A stretch of DNA of 64,000 nucleotides, from contig CM044868.1 in NCBI GenBank assembly GCA_024500155.1, forward strand, positions 40,930,165 to 40,994,164. The letters are read 5' to 3'. Position 1 is the first letter of the stretch, and every line of letters starts with the position of its first letter. This document shows, piece after piece, positions 44,346 to 56,019 of this stretch. Origin of the DNA: Chenopodium formosanum. Taxonomy: Eukaryota > Streptophyta > Magnoliopsida > Caryophyllales > Amaranthaceae. The notes under the pieces were generated by a model, which saw nothing but the letters and a program-made list of their open reading frames with translations, was not told the origin of the DNA and did no database searches. The position numbers were made by a program, and so were the translations under genes.

Positions 44346-45677
44346 ATGCTTGATGACTTCTTATATGCTATTGAAGCAAAGGAGCTCCCATGGTTTGCCA
44401 ATTTGGTGAATTTCCTTGCATGTGGGGAGTTTCCTCCTTCATTTTCTAAGAATCAAAGAAAGAAGCTCAAGAGAGAAGCAAGGCATTATGTTTGGGATGA
44501 TCCCATCATATACAAGCGAGGGGTCGATGGCTTACTTAGACAATGTGTGCCAAATGAAGAGGTGCCTAATGTTTTTAAAATATGCCATTTGGATCCAAGC
44601 GGGGGCCACGTGGGTGTTTCGAAGACTACCACTAAGTTCCTTCAATGCGGTTTGTGGTGGCGAAATCTCTTTAGGGACTCATGGAGCTTTGTAAAGACAC
44701 GTGATCAATGTAAAAGAGTTGGGAACATCTCCAAGAGAAACGAAATGCCTCAACAACCCATACTCGAGTTGGAGGTATTTGATGTATGTGGTATTGACTT
44801 TATGGGGCCATTTCCTTCATTTTTCGGAAATCAATTTATCCTTGTGGCGGTCGACTACGTGTCTAAGTGGGTCGAGGCCATTACCTCCCCAACTAATGAC
44901 CACAAGTTGGTTATGAAGTTGTTTCAGAAAATAATCTTTCCAAGATTTGGGGTGCCGAAGGCGGTGATAAGCGACAACGGTTCTCATTTTATTCACCATG
45001 CCATTTTAAACATGTTGAGGAAGCATGGAGTCCATTAAAGATTTGGCCTCCCATACCATCCCCAAATGAGCGGTCAACTGGAAGTCTCTTATCGTCAAAT
45101 CCAGCTCATCCTTGAAAAGACGGTTGCGAGAAATCAAAATGATTGGTCGAATAAATTGAATGATGCTCTTTGGGCCTATCGAACGGCTTTCAAGACTCCC
45201 ATAGTTACCACTCCATACCGCTTAGTATATGGCAAGTAATGCCATCTCCCGATTTAAATTGAACACCGTGCTTTGTGGGTAATCAAGAAGATAAATTTTG
45301 ACTTGTCAAGTGCGGGGGAGAAAAGGTGGTTGGATCTTCATAGCTAGAGGAGCTTCGGCCTGATGCTTATGATTGTGCTAGTGTGTACAACGCTCGTTCC
45401 AAGGAAACACATGACAAATTTATTGAGAAGAAAGATTTTTGTGTTGGTTATAAAGTTCTTCTCTAAAATTCAAAAATGAAGTTAATTCCCGGAAAGCTTA
45501 TGTCAAGACGGAGCGTCCCTATTTGGTCAAGAGTGTTTTTCCAAGTGGTGTTGTAGAGATTTCGATGATGGATTTTTCTTCTTCGTTTAAAGTTAACGGC
45601 CATCGCCTCAAGAAGTATTTTGATGATGCTTTTGTTAGCCTTGTTCACCCATTGCTTCTTCGACAACACCTTGAATG
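44346..45677 (+). pseudogene. A2 integrase (broken)
   Basis: Zinc-binding part: ICHLDPSGGHVGVSKT, with CDQC changed to RDQC. Core: VCGIDFMGPFP (Asp), VAVDYVSKWVEA, VISDNGSHF (Asp), then after a TAA at 45037 the segment YHPQMSGQLEVSYRQ (Glu) and WAYRTAFKTPI. The last third (45200-45677) has several stops and a frame change but ends like the A1 copy before the GGGAGGCAACCCGG motif (45720-45733). It is inactive by stops and by loss of a zinc ligand. Confidence 0.85.
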
Positions 45678-46888
45678 AGTGGTAATCGTCGAGCTTACGA
45701 CGTTAAACAAAGGTGCTTACGGGAGGCAACCCGGATTCTAAACCTCTCTTCTCTTTCTTTTCTCTCTTTTATTTTTGTTGTTAGTCTTTGTTTTTACTAT
45801 TTTTCTTGTTTCTGTTTGTTTTGTAGGTTACTTTCCATCATCAATTATGGATATAGGGTGAATGATAAGAAGAGTACAAGAAGAGTTTGTGATGAAGGGG
45901 AGAGGGCACCCCGCGGGCTTGGAGAGGCCACGGGGGTTCTGAACTTCAAAATGACAAATTTTTTCAAATTTCGACCAGGAACTCTTCGCGGTTGGCCCGC
46001 GGGCGCGGGTGAGGAGAGAGGTCGTGGCTCATTTAGAGAGGGCGCGACTCCTCATTAAAGCAGAATTTGAAGGAAAATAATCAGTTTATAGCCGCGGGCT
46101 ACTTGCGGGCTTCCCGCGGGCGCGGCCATAATGGAGCGGGCGCGTCAATATGGAGAGCCCGCGGACCCTCATTCAGGTAAAATTCTCCAAATTTTTCAGG
46201 GACTTTCCGCGAGCGCGGCGATGTCGAAAGCGGGCGCGGCAATTTGGGTTTAATTTTTTTTGCGGCTGCTTTCTTTTCTCTCTCCTCTCTTATTTTTCCC
46301 ATCACTCATATTTTTTCCCCTCTTTCTCTCTCATCTTCCTCTCAAACCCTAACTCCCAATTCATAATTTTCACATCAAATTGCTTGATTTCACTCAAATT
46401 TTCACCTTAATTTCTTACTTTTCTCCATTGTCATCAAGTTTGGAACAATTTTCTCGTGATGTTTTGGGAAAATTCGGGTTTTTGAAGCATTTTCAAGCTT
46501 GCTTTGTTCTAGGTTCGTTTTAGTGTTCTTGTGCTTCTTTGTTTCTACAACTTTGGTATAATCCTAATCCTTGCTCTATTTTTGTTGATTTTTAATTATT
46601 TTGTGCATTGATTTTGGTATACCTTGGTTTAGAATGCATATGATGATTATGGATAATTGTTTGGTTATTTTGAAATTTTTTTTAATGAATTGGTTTTACT
46701 TTAGATATTGATTGTTAATTATGTTGGTTGTTGTTTGTATTTTGGTTGTTTTGTTGTTTGAAGCAGGTACCTTGTAGTATTGGGGGTGTTGTGTAGTTGT
46801 GTGGAGTATTGGTGGTGAAATTTGTGTTGAGAAATTCTTGGTGTGATTTCCTTTGAGCTAATTGGTGTCTTTTATTTTGTTATCACGG
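45678..46888 (+). other. Spacer between pol and the Athila ORF of A2; no gene
   Basis: Contains a GC-rich block (about 45905-46245) with many CCGCGGGCGCGG-type words, then a pyrimidine-rich stretch (46260-46430) and AT-rich sequence. Frames here are compositional. The same spacer is recognisable in A1 on the minus strand (about 700-1450). Confidence 0.6.
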
Positions 46889-47952
46889 ATTTGTTGAGAA
46901 CAACTAAGAGTAGCAAGAAGCGTTGCCATCAATCACTCGGCCAATCTTCTCATGGCCATTCTTCTCAAAGCCAACCTCCTACTAATCCCAATCCTCAAGA
47001 TACTAACCCACCTCCACCTCTAAAATTCTAAAATCGGTTTAAACAAGCTCCCATATATAATAAAATAAAATCCCAAAAGTTTAGACCGACTCGGAATTAC
47101 TATCGTAATGACATGGTCAAGTTAGGAATCGAATCCGACCTTGACATCCTTCTCTACAACCTCTGTTTGACTGAGTTTGTTCGAACTTCTCCTAGAACAT
47201 ACTTAGAACCCACCATCAAATTTTTCTCAACATTTGAATATAATAGGGTGGGGGATTCAGATTATCTCATTTCATTCCAATTGTTCAATGTCAAACATAC
47301 TTTAAACCTCTTTGAATTCAATGAAGCTCTCGGGTTCAACCCTCATGCAGATATTCTTGAGCCACTCCTTTCAAACCCGGCCACTTATAATGAAGTTTCT
47401 TGGTGGAGAACCATTGCTCAAAAAAGAACTTTTGATTCCAAGAATTTAATAGGGTCCTTGGTTATGCCGTATTCAACAAGCAAGATCTTTGTAAGCTTTC
47501 TAGAGAAGAGATCATGGTTCTATTGATCGCCACCAAATCCGAATTTAGGTCTCGGGTTAATTTTGGATACATTTTTATGGAGTGTTGCCGGGGGATTACT
47601 AGTGGGGTTAAAATCGGTGAAATTCATTGCGGAGGAATGGTGACGAGGTTGATAAATCATTTCAAGAAAGACGGGTTCTTGAAGTCTTGCACTCCGGTTG
47701 GAGGGAGTGAAGACATGTTACTAAATTTGAAGCAACTTAACACCCTTCGCTTCATTAATAGTACAAGGAACACCGATATTTATTCTTGGCTAGTGAGAAA
47801 TGAGCACCACTGCTTGCTCCCAAACCCGGCCTCAACTTCTATAAGTCGAGAGGCTAGGAATGTTTGGATTCCTCTTAAGGATGCAGGGAAAGTAGTAGTG
47901 GATATGGAGGAGGATGAGGATGTCAATGATGATGATGATGGTGGTGGTGATG

Positions 47953-47987
<35 letters not shown>

Positions 47988-49107
47988 CTCTTTCAACAAC
48001 ATCGAGGTAGACGACAACATCGACAACTACATGACTACCAACAAGGTATGTATGTCAGTAACCAAAACTTAGCTTTACAAACTAGCGCCTTATACGATGC
48101 TAGTGTACGTAGGGGGGGAGGTCACTCCTCCGGTTAACTACCCTTATGAGCCAGCCTAACTAGGGCCCGTGCCATCTTGGGTGGTGACAACCTCCCTACT
48201 TACCCTTATTGGCAAGGGGTCTCAAACCCCAATGTGCCTAGGTGTGATTTCCCTTAAGAGTTCGGTCATTATGACTACCGGGTAGAGGTGTCCGTTCGGT
48301 TTTCGGTTTGGATTTAGTCCAAATCTGATCTAATCCGAAATATAATTCGGTTTTCAATTCTCCAATCCGATCGGATCCGAATTTCTCTCTTCATCCAATC
48401 CGATCCAATCCGAATTAAAATTCGGTTATTTGGATCCGATCTGAAAATCCAAATTATAATACATTATTTTTTTAGCGCCTAATACAATTATAAAAATAAA
48501 GCTTTACTATAAATAAAAGTCTTCAAAATCATGATTTAAATACATAGTTCAACATCAAGTCATTAATTAATTAATACAAAGTCTCTCTAATTTATTTTAT
48601 GTAGTATTAAGTATTTGAGCTAAACTTCAAAATATACAGAAATCCATATTTATACAAGCTTAATTTTACAATTCGATTTTCGGTTTGGATTGGATCCAAT
48701 GAGGGTCAATCCGATCTTATCTGAAAATCCGAATTTCAAAAAAATCTCAATCCGATCCGATCCGATTTAAAGTTCGGATCCGATCCGAATTGATAATTCG
48801 GTTTGGATTGGATTGGATTTCAGTTTTTATCCGAATTATGGACACCCCTACTACCGGGTTCCGGGGGGGGAGAGACTATAAGGGTGATCCCAACTACCCC
48901 TATGTTCACCCCACTCACCCCGAGCTTTGCATCCAACTCGAGCCATATGACCAATTGTCCGCATCCCAACTTGACCTTTTTAAAGGTCATTATGGGTGGC
49001 CACCCGATTACACCGGTGGTTGGGATCCCTATGGCCCCCCATCGGGTTTCTCTTATGATGGGGATGGGGATGCGGGTGATGGTGCTGCAAAGCCTAGTGG
49101 CCATTAG
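46889..49107 (+). pseudogene. Athila-type extra ORF of A2, interrupted by a hAT MITE
   Basis: Probable start near 46889, with a Lys/Arg-rich N-terminus (TKSSKKRCHQSLGQSSHGHS) and a Pro tract. After a TAA (47030) the main part (47113-47526) reads IESDLDILLYNLCLTEF, SPRTYLEPTIKFFSTFEY and LNLFEFNEALGFNP. Next come 47514-48137 with VNFGYIFMECCRGIT and an 11- to 12-residue Gln run (CAA repeat, about 47955-47990). The C-terminal part (48859-49107) reads YPYVHPTHPELCIQLEP and ends in Gly/Asp-rich sequence. It matches the class called ATHILA ORF-1 (PF03078-like, from memory). It sits where env would sit, but no membrane segment is evident. Frame changes at about 47515 and 48131 and the MITE break it. 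Confidence 0.7.
48283..48850. mobile_element. hAT-type MITE, 568 bp
   Basis: The ends TAGAGGTGTCC and GGACACCCCTA are inverted repeats. The flanks CTACCGGG (48275-48282 and 48851-48858) are a perfect 8-bp duplication, the hAT length. Inside, both halves are built from TTCGGTTTGGAT and ATCCGATC-type words in opposite orientations, so the whole can fold back. No transposase. Its removal restores continuity of the surrounding reading frame. Confidence 0.9.
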
Positions 49108-51468
49108 TCCCCCTTGGATTATTTATTTACCACTTTTCGGTACCTCTACTATAGCTGCCTTTGAGTGAGGAGAGGTGTCAAAAAGGGTGTTTTAGGGTAT
49201 GTTTGGGGGAGGCACCTTGGACTTGTGGGATATGTTTGAAAAGTTTTTGGTCGGTTTCTTGCTTTGCTTTTGGTAGTCCAGTTGGTATATTGTCTGTTAT
49301 GATTATCTTACCTTTGATGTTGATGTTTTGGGATTTCCACCATTGATGATGATGATGTTTTTCTAGGCTTTTGTATATAGTTTTCTATTAAGTATTCTTT
49401 TGTTTGGAAGTTACTAACAATTTTCTTTGTATATAGTTCTTTATTTCTCAGCGTGCTCTGTTTCTTATGCTTTGGATTTCGATGATTCGTAAGGTGCTCT
49501 TTAACCTTGATTTATGTAGCATAGCTTTAGCGCCCAGTGACATCTTTCAATTTCTCTTCGTTTTCTTTTCTTGGTTGCTTAGTTTAGGATTAGCTTTAGG
49601 ATGAGTTGAATGGTTCGAGGATGTTTATTATGTAACTCCTAGCGTGTTTGGGGTCATTGGCGTTGTTGCCGAATGACCACTTGTTTGACAATTGGGTATT
49701 ACTTGTGATTGCTTACATTCTTGTGCTTTTCTCTCTTTATTTTGATTTTAAGTTATTTTCCTTCTTTCAAATAACAAATAAAAACATTTTTGAGGCTATT
49801 CTTTTTCTTTTTGCTTGTTTATCTCTTTCTTTGGACATTCTACAACTCGGAATTTTGACTTTGCATGTATGCTTTCCTATGTTTTATTGGTGTGCATGTT
49901 TGAGAGTATTTGTTGTTGACTCTAGGATAGGGTATGCTAAGGTAGAGGTTCAGACCTTTTGGGGCCTTAAAGCCGGATTCCTTTGGGTTTGTGGTAAGAC
50001 GAAGTTACTTCCTTTGGTGGATTAGACACCTTTAGTAAGTTTTTGCTACAACCTTGTGAGGATTTTTCTTTTTCAAGCCTTCATCATGTTTTGATTGTGC
50101 GGTAGGACAAAGGCATTTTATCGGGCTGGTAATTTTTCATTTCTAGGGTTTTTGTTTCTTTTTAGTTCATTTGGTTTACATTTGTCTTCTTTCTAACCAT
50201 TTGAGCCTTTTCCCTTCTTTTTACGCCACATCTTTAGATCTTGAGCCTTTTGTTTCATTTTCGTTTCCATTCTTGGTTTTTATGAAGCAATTGATCATTA
50301 TTGTTGGAGTTTGTGGTGAAGAAGTTTGGGTATTTGGTTCTCTTGAACGCAAGTTTATGTTGTGATATTTGTGTGAATAATGGCAAATGAGTAAAGTAAA
50401 AGCCTTCCAAAGTAAAACAAAAGGCAAGGACAATGCAAATGCAAAAATTGTAAAAGTCATCCTAAGTTCAAGAGGCAATGGACATTTGTTTTGAAAGTAA
50501 TGAATTTTTTAAAAAAATAAAAAAGAAAAACAAGTGAAAATGAGAAAATTTGAAAAGTATTTTGATGTAATTTCTTTTCCCTTTTAACGTATTGAGGACA
50601 ATGCTTCCTTTTAGCTTGGGGGAGAAGCGTTTACACTTTTTGTATATATACTTGTGGATATAGCTTTGAATAAGCTTGGGGGTGTTAGTTTGTTTTTGTT
50701 TGGTGAGTACTTGATTGTGATTCTAAGAAAGGGCCCATTCTTTGCTTCACTTTTAGGGATACCACCAAATTTTAAAATTTTAGTCTACCCCTAACCTTTT
50801 GCTCTTACGTTACAACCTTTGGGAAAGTCCTTTTGACCTAGTGGTTGAGTCATATAACGAGGTAGGGCATTATGACTTAAAGCCTAAGGTATAGGGATGC
50901 AAGGTCAAGATGTCGAGAAACCCTAAAATTATACTCTTTTTCCGGTTCCTTCAAGGAACCATTGAGACGCTTACTAACGGAAGATTTGAAACCATAGGGA
51001 GAACGCGGCTAGATTGGTTGGGATGAAGGTGGATTGCGCCTCTTTAGTTCTCTACGCTTAGCATACCTAATGTTTCAATCAACCGTGAATATCTTGAAGC
51101 ATGCATACCCATTTCATATAGAAAAGTGTTCATGCATTTGCGTTTGACCGTTTGTGAAAGTCCTTGTCAAAAGCTATTTATTTGAATTTTTGTTTTACTT
51201 TCTTTTGTTTTTAAATGATTTTGCCTCATTTTATTTCAAAGAGTTGTGGGTTAAACTCTTAGGGAACCCTTACGAGACCTTACTCGTCCTCATAGGCGAC
51301 TTAGTGGTTTAAAGGGCTTGTTGTAGCTAAAAACAACCGTGATTCCTACGATAGTGAGTCTTTGTGTATATTCTTCTTCTCTCTCTTTTTCTTTCTAAAT
51401 AAACCCTCCTTATTCCTTTTTTGTTGTTGTTTTGCTCGGGACGAGCAACAGTCTAGCTTGGGGGAATT
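49108..51468 (+). other. Long 3' untranslated region of A2 with repeated polypurine-like motifs
   Basis: About 2.4 kb without a supported gene. The word AGCTTGGGGG occurs three times: near 50612, near 50670 and directly before the LTR (51454-51468, AGCTTGGGGGAATT). Only the last abuts a TG LTR start and is the functional polypurine tract. Confidence 0.65.
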
Positions 51469-53138
51469 TGATGAGTGTCATTTATGGCACTCATAGGGTA
51501 GTGTTTTAGGATGTTTTCACCTTATTTTTCATGCTTTTCTTTTATCATTTTGGTCAATTCTCCTTTAGTTTCTCTATTTCTTTTTTCTTCGTGCTTTACT
51601 TTCCTTATTGTGGTTTTCTTTGTGTTTCTCTTTTATATTGCTCTTTTTCTCTTCTATTTTCTCTCTTTGGTTTCTTTTGTAGGTGCCTAAGGACTTAGCT
51701 TCGCAATGGAATCAAGAGGAGCAAAAAGAGCTATGCAAATGAGACTCAAGCCTCTTGGAGAGGGCTCGGAGAGGGCTCTCTGCTTCTTCTCTTAGCCCCG
51801 GGCGCGGGTCCTTAGGGCCGCAGGAGCAATTTAAGTGCTTCAAATTGGTGATTTTGGGCAGGAACTCTCCGCGCCCTAGCCTTGGTCTAGCCGCGGGCGC
51901 GGAGAATCTGGAGAGACCACTCCAGATAGAGAGACTGTGGCCCCCCTGTCTTCATTTGGAACAGGGCATTTGCCGCGCCCAGAGCCGCGGGTGCGGGTGG
52001 CTTTACCGCGGGCGTGGGTCTTGCCCAGATTGCCCGCGGAGTTAGTTATGGATTCCATACCCTTTTTTGCGCGCCTGCAGATCTTCTTGGAGAGGGCGCG
52101 GCCGATCAGTTTTTTTTCTTTTTTGTCTATAAATACTCTTGTAAATCCTTTTTAAACCTAACTTTTAGATAATATTTCATTTGCTTAGTTTTTAGAGAGA
52201 GATGCTAGAGAGAAGTTAGAGAGAAAGTAGAGATTGTAATTCTTGAATTTAATTTGTAATTCAACATTGCTTCTTCAATAAAGTTTGGAATTCTTCTTCA
52301 TATCAATGAAAGTTTGTGAGATTTCTTTCCTTTGAATTTACTTCAATTGCAATTTTCTTTTATGCTCGAATGTTTGGTTTGGATTTTCATTTAGTTTTGA
52401 GAATTTGTTAATTGATTGTATTTCCTTTTGATTTAGCTTGAGATGAATATTTTTGTGATTGAATTGGTTTTGGCTTTCAATTTCACCATGATAAGTGAGT
52501 AGATTAGTTGCTAGGGAGAAGGGGAAGCATGCTTGATTGATAATTTTTGCTAGTTGATGATCATTGATTGATTGAATTGTTGCAATTAAATAGGTTGACA
52601 TAGTTGTGCATGTGATTAATTAGATTAGGAGTGATCAACCTATAAGATTAATCTAGATTGCATTGCGAATTTCAATGACATGAACCCTTGATTTGAGAAT
52701 TGCTTTAATTGATTGAATTTGAATGTGATTCTCCTTGTTAAGCCATTCATAATGAACACTAGCCTGGTTTATAGGAGATAACCTTTGAATTCCTTTGATT
52801 GCAACAATTATTTGTCCCTGCAATGTTTAAATCAATTAAGTTATCTATCAATTAGCATGATTTTTGAGCTTGCATGCGGAACCTATATCCCTAGACCCTA
52901 GTGTTTAGCATATTGATTGAATTCTTTGAATTGTCTTGATTCTTGTTATCTTAGTTATAAAACTCAAACATTGATATTCTTCGATTTAGCTTAACATTAG
53001 ACAATAGCATTAGTTTCGATTCATTCCTTAGCATTCGACCCTTGACTTACCGCGTACTTGTATAAGGTTTGTTAAGTGTTTAAAAATTTAGTTTGACCAA
53101 GGGAGAATTAGATGACGACCTAGTTTTACCCCTTGTCA
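51469..53138 (+). repeat. 3' LTR of A2 (1,670 bp)
   Basis: TGATGAGTGTCATTTATGGC..CCCCTTGTCA. A GC-rich block (51795-52103) with repeated CCGCGGGCGCGG words ends about 25 bp before a TATAAATA box (52128-52135). The last ~1.0 kb matches 36353-37357 of the 5' LTR. Confidence 0.9.
52128..52135 (+). promoter_or_regulatory. TATA box in the A2 LTR
   Basis: TATAAATA in TTTGTCTATAAATACTCTTG, repeated at 36357-36364 in the 5' LTR. It would place the transcription start of A2 near 52160 and its 5'-LTR equivalent. Confidence 0.6.
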
Positions 53139-53142
53139 CCCA

Positions 53143-54787
53143 ATGACTCTCGTAGACAACGGATCGGCAATCAATGACTGTCCACTCAGAACTGCGAGAA
53201 TGTTAGGAATAAGGGATGAAGATTTAACCCCGTTAACACAAGGAATAAGAGCCTACGACAATACTTTTCGCCAAGCTCTTGGAAAAATCACCATGAATGT
53301 AACAGCGGCAGCAATAGAACATGCCACTACCTTACAAGTGGTAGATATTAAGGCTTCCTTCAACATTTTGTTGGGACTCCCTTACTTTCATGACCTTAAG
53401 GCCGTCCCTTCATCCCTTCATCGGCAAGTAAAGGCTATAGTTGGTGGGATCCCTATTACAATAATCGATGTTTCACCTATGTGGATTAAAGCCGTTGAAA
53501 ATCCGATCATTAATGTAGAGCACGACGAGAATGATGAAGATTTGTGGGGCTTTAATGAAGAGGTTTCCTTAATCGAGGAGGATGAAAGGACCCCTCTTTG
53601 CCATGACCCCTTCTCTAATATGACAGTAAATAATATCCTCAAAAAACAGGGACACTTTCCCAGAATGACTCTAGGAAAGAAAAACGAGATTAGCAAAACA
53701 AATGAAATTACCTGGCCTCCCTAAGTTAGATACTTTCGGACTTGGTTTCGAACCGACTCGGAAGATCTTAAGCGAGCCCAGAAAAAGTCTAAGACTTATA
53801 GGAACGCTCGCACCCAAAAGAAAGTAATCATAATGGACCAATATCCTCTTACTCTCAATGGACATTTCATAAGAGAAGGAGTGGACTATCCATGCTATGA
53901 ATTTCCCGAACCTTTCGTTGTAAATGGCACAAGGCGACCTGGGTTCAAACTCTTTCTGGATTGTTACTTTCTAGATGAAATCCCAACTCCTATTCACAAG
54001 GAGAAAGCACCCCCATTCTTTCACTTTAATGTCATGGGACTACTCTTTGGGCGTGAAAAAGATGAGCCAAAATATAGAGAGGATAATTCCTCGCTCATTC
54101 AAACGGTCCTATAAAGCGAGAACTTTGACCCTTTGAAGCTCATCACTCCAGCTGAAGGTTTAGTGCAAGGATGGCGCAAGACGGTCAAGGTGACTACTCT
54201 GAGTGGAAGAAAAATCTCAATAACAACAGGGCAAGGAACAATGTTTGAAGAGTCGTATGAGTCAGAGTCAGAGTCTATCCCAATAAAGTCTTCTAAGTCC
54301 TTAGTTGTAGCACCTCTTCCTTCTTCTCCTTCTTCTATGTTAGCATCTTCTCCTAGAATAGTTAGGAATCAAGTAACTGAGGACATTTCTTTATTCGATG
54401 TAATGGTTTCCAAATTTAATAATGTGTCTTCTTCCTCTTACTCCTCATGTTTTTCATTAACCCAAGATGACGAGCATTGCTTAACTAACAATGAAAATGA
54501 CAACGAAATTATTAAAGCAATGGAAACACTTGAAAAGAAAACACCGGTAATTGAGGATACTGAAACGGTTGATATATGAAATGATTCAACCATTAAAAGA
54601 GAAGTTAAAATCAGATTAACACTTAATAAACAAGAAAGAACCAATTTAATTAATCTACTCAAAGAATTAATCGATCTGTTTGCTTGGTCATATGAAGATA
54701 TGCAAGGAATTAATAGAGAAATAGCTCAACACACTATACCACTAATTCTGGGAATGAAGCCTATAAAACAAAAGCTGCGTCGAATGA
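53143..54787 (+). pseudogene. Y aspartic protease and linker to RT (broken)
   Basis: The first frame (53143-53724) opens with the protease active site TLVDNGSAINDCPLRTA; D-N-G-S is a variant seen in Tat elements. It continues with IRAYDNTFRQALGK, FNILLGLPYFHDLKAVPSSL and an acidic tract. The frames 53833-54114 and 54133-54579 are the weakly conserved linker (GLLFGREKDEPKY, then Ser-rich). After a TGA (about 54577) comes the start of RT (YEDMQGINREIAQHTIP, KPIKQKLRR), cut by S3 at 54788. Confidence 0.8.
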
Positions 54788-56019
54788 TGATGGGTGTCAT
54801 AAATGGCACCCATTTGATTAGCATTTAGGTTTTTTTTACCTTCTTTTCATGTCTTTCATGCTTAGTTTTATGCTTTTGGTCTTAGTCTTACCTTTCCTCT
54901 CTTATTTTGTAGCTTTTGTGCATTTCTATGGTTTTTCTAGTCTTTTCTCCTTTATTTGCACTATTTACATGGTTGTAGGTATTGTACAAGGTTCGGGTCT
55001 TGATATTGGAGATTTACTAAGGTGGAGGAAGCTTTTGGAGCAAGCTCATGGCAATTGGAAAGCTCAAGATGCAAGGAAGTGGAAATTCAAAGTCTTAGCT
55101 CTTGCGCTCTCATGCCGTGCTCTCATGAATATGGGGTGTTGAACCCACAATCATGGTGTTTAAGGACTGCCTACCTTAGTGTTTATCATCATCATAATCG
55201 TGCGACCTTAGCGAACGCACGAAGCCACGAGAAAGTTGGAGAAACCCAGAGAAGTGCGGGCGCGCAGCCCATATGCGCGGGCGCGCAGCCCATGTGCGCG
55301 GGCGCGCCACCCCTGCTCGCGCGGCCGCGCCTCTCTGGGTACTTCCTTGCTCGGTTTTTGTTCGCGCCTCCTATACATACCTTTGTAACCCGATTTTAAA
55401 GCAAGTTTTTAGAAGCAAGTTTTATTTTAGATTTTGATTATATTCTTAGCTTAGATGAGAGCTTCTCTCTCTAGTTTTAGGTTTAGTTTAGGAGTAGATT
55501 TTAGAGAGAGAAAGTGAGGAATTTCAATGGTGATTGAGAGATTGAACATTCAATGGTGACAATTGTGTTGGAGATCTTCTATATTATCAATGAGTATTTT
55601 AACTCTATCTGATTTTATTGCTTTGTTTAATATTCAAGTTTGTTTGATTTGATTTTGATGTTTGATTGTTGATTAGTGTAATTGTTCTTCATATATTGTT
55701 GATTCTTGATTTCTTTAGTTGTTTGTGTATTAGATGATAATGTTAGAGTAGTTGTTTTCTAGGGATTGGGTGAAATTTGTTTGATTGATTGATTGTGCTT
55801 AATTTAGGGATTGTGTTGATTAATTGTTGAGATTAAAGTGATTAAAGGAAGTTTGCATGCGTGTAATTCGATTAGGCCTTGAGAATTATGCTAGATTTCA
55901 TTGTAGTTTCTAATGATACGGACCATTGATATAGGAATTGCAATTGTCGATTGAGCTTCATTAGTGATGATCCTAGTTAGAGTCTCTCGTAGTTGGAGCT
56001 AGTTTGACCTCTAGGAGAT
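54788..56019 (+). repeat. Athila-type LTR fragment S3 inside the RT of Y
   Basis: It starts TGATGGGTGTCATAAATGGC, like the A2 and A3 LTRs. It continues through a GC-rich block with a 22-bp tandem repeat (55255-55315), a CTATACAT box (55371) and AT-rich sequence to CCTCTAGGAGAT, which matches the A3 LTR near 33700. The last ~350 bp of the LTR are missing, and about 30 RT codons of Y are missing with them, so one deletion removed both. Confidence 0.75.

Larger units (their letters stand above)
35648..53138 (+). mobile_element. Athila-like Ty3/gypsy retrotransposon A2
   Basis: Order on the plus strand: LTR (chimeric, 35648-37357), PBS, gag, protease, RT, RNase H, integrase, long spacer, Athila-type ORF, long 3' untranslated region, polypurine tract, 3' LTR (51469-53138). 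The nested insertions are S2 (39006-41493) and a hAT MITE (48283-48850). Without them it is about 14.4 kb. The right flank is the pol of element Y, so A2 appears to have inserted just before the protease of Y. No TSD is visible because the left end has been replaced. Confidence 0.85.
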
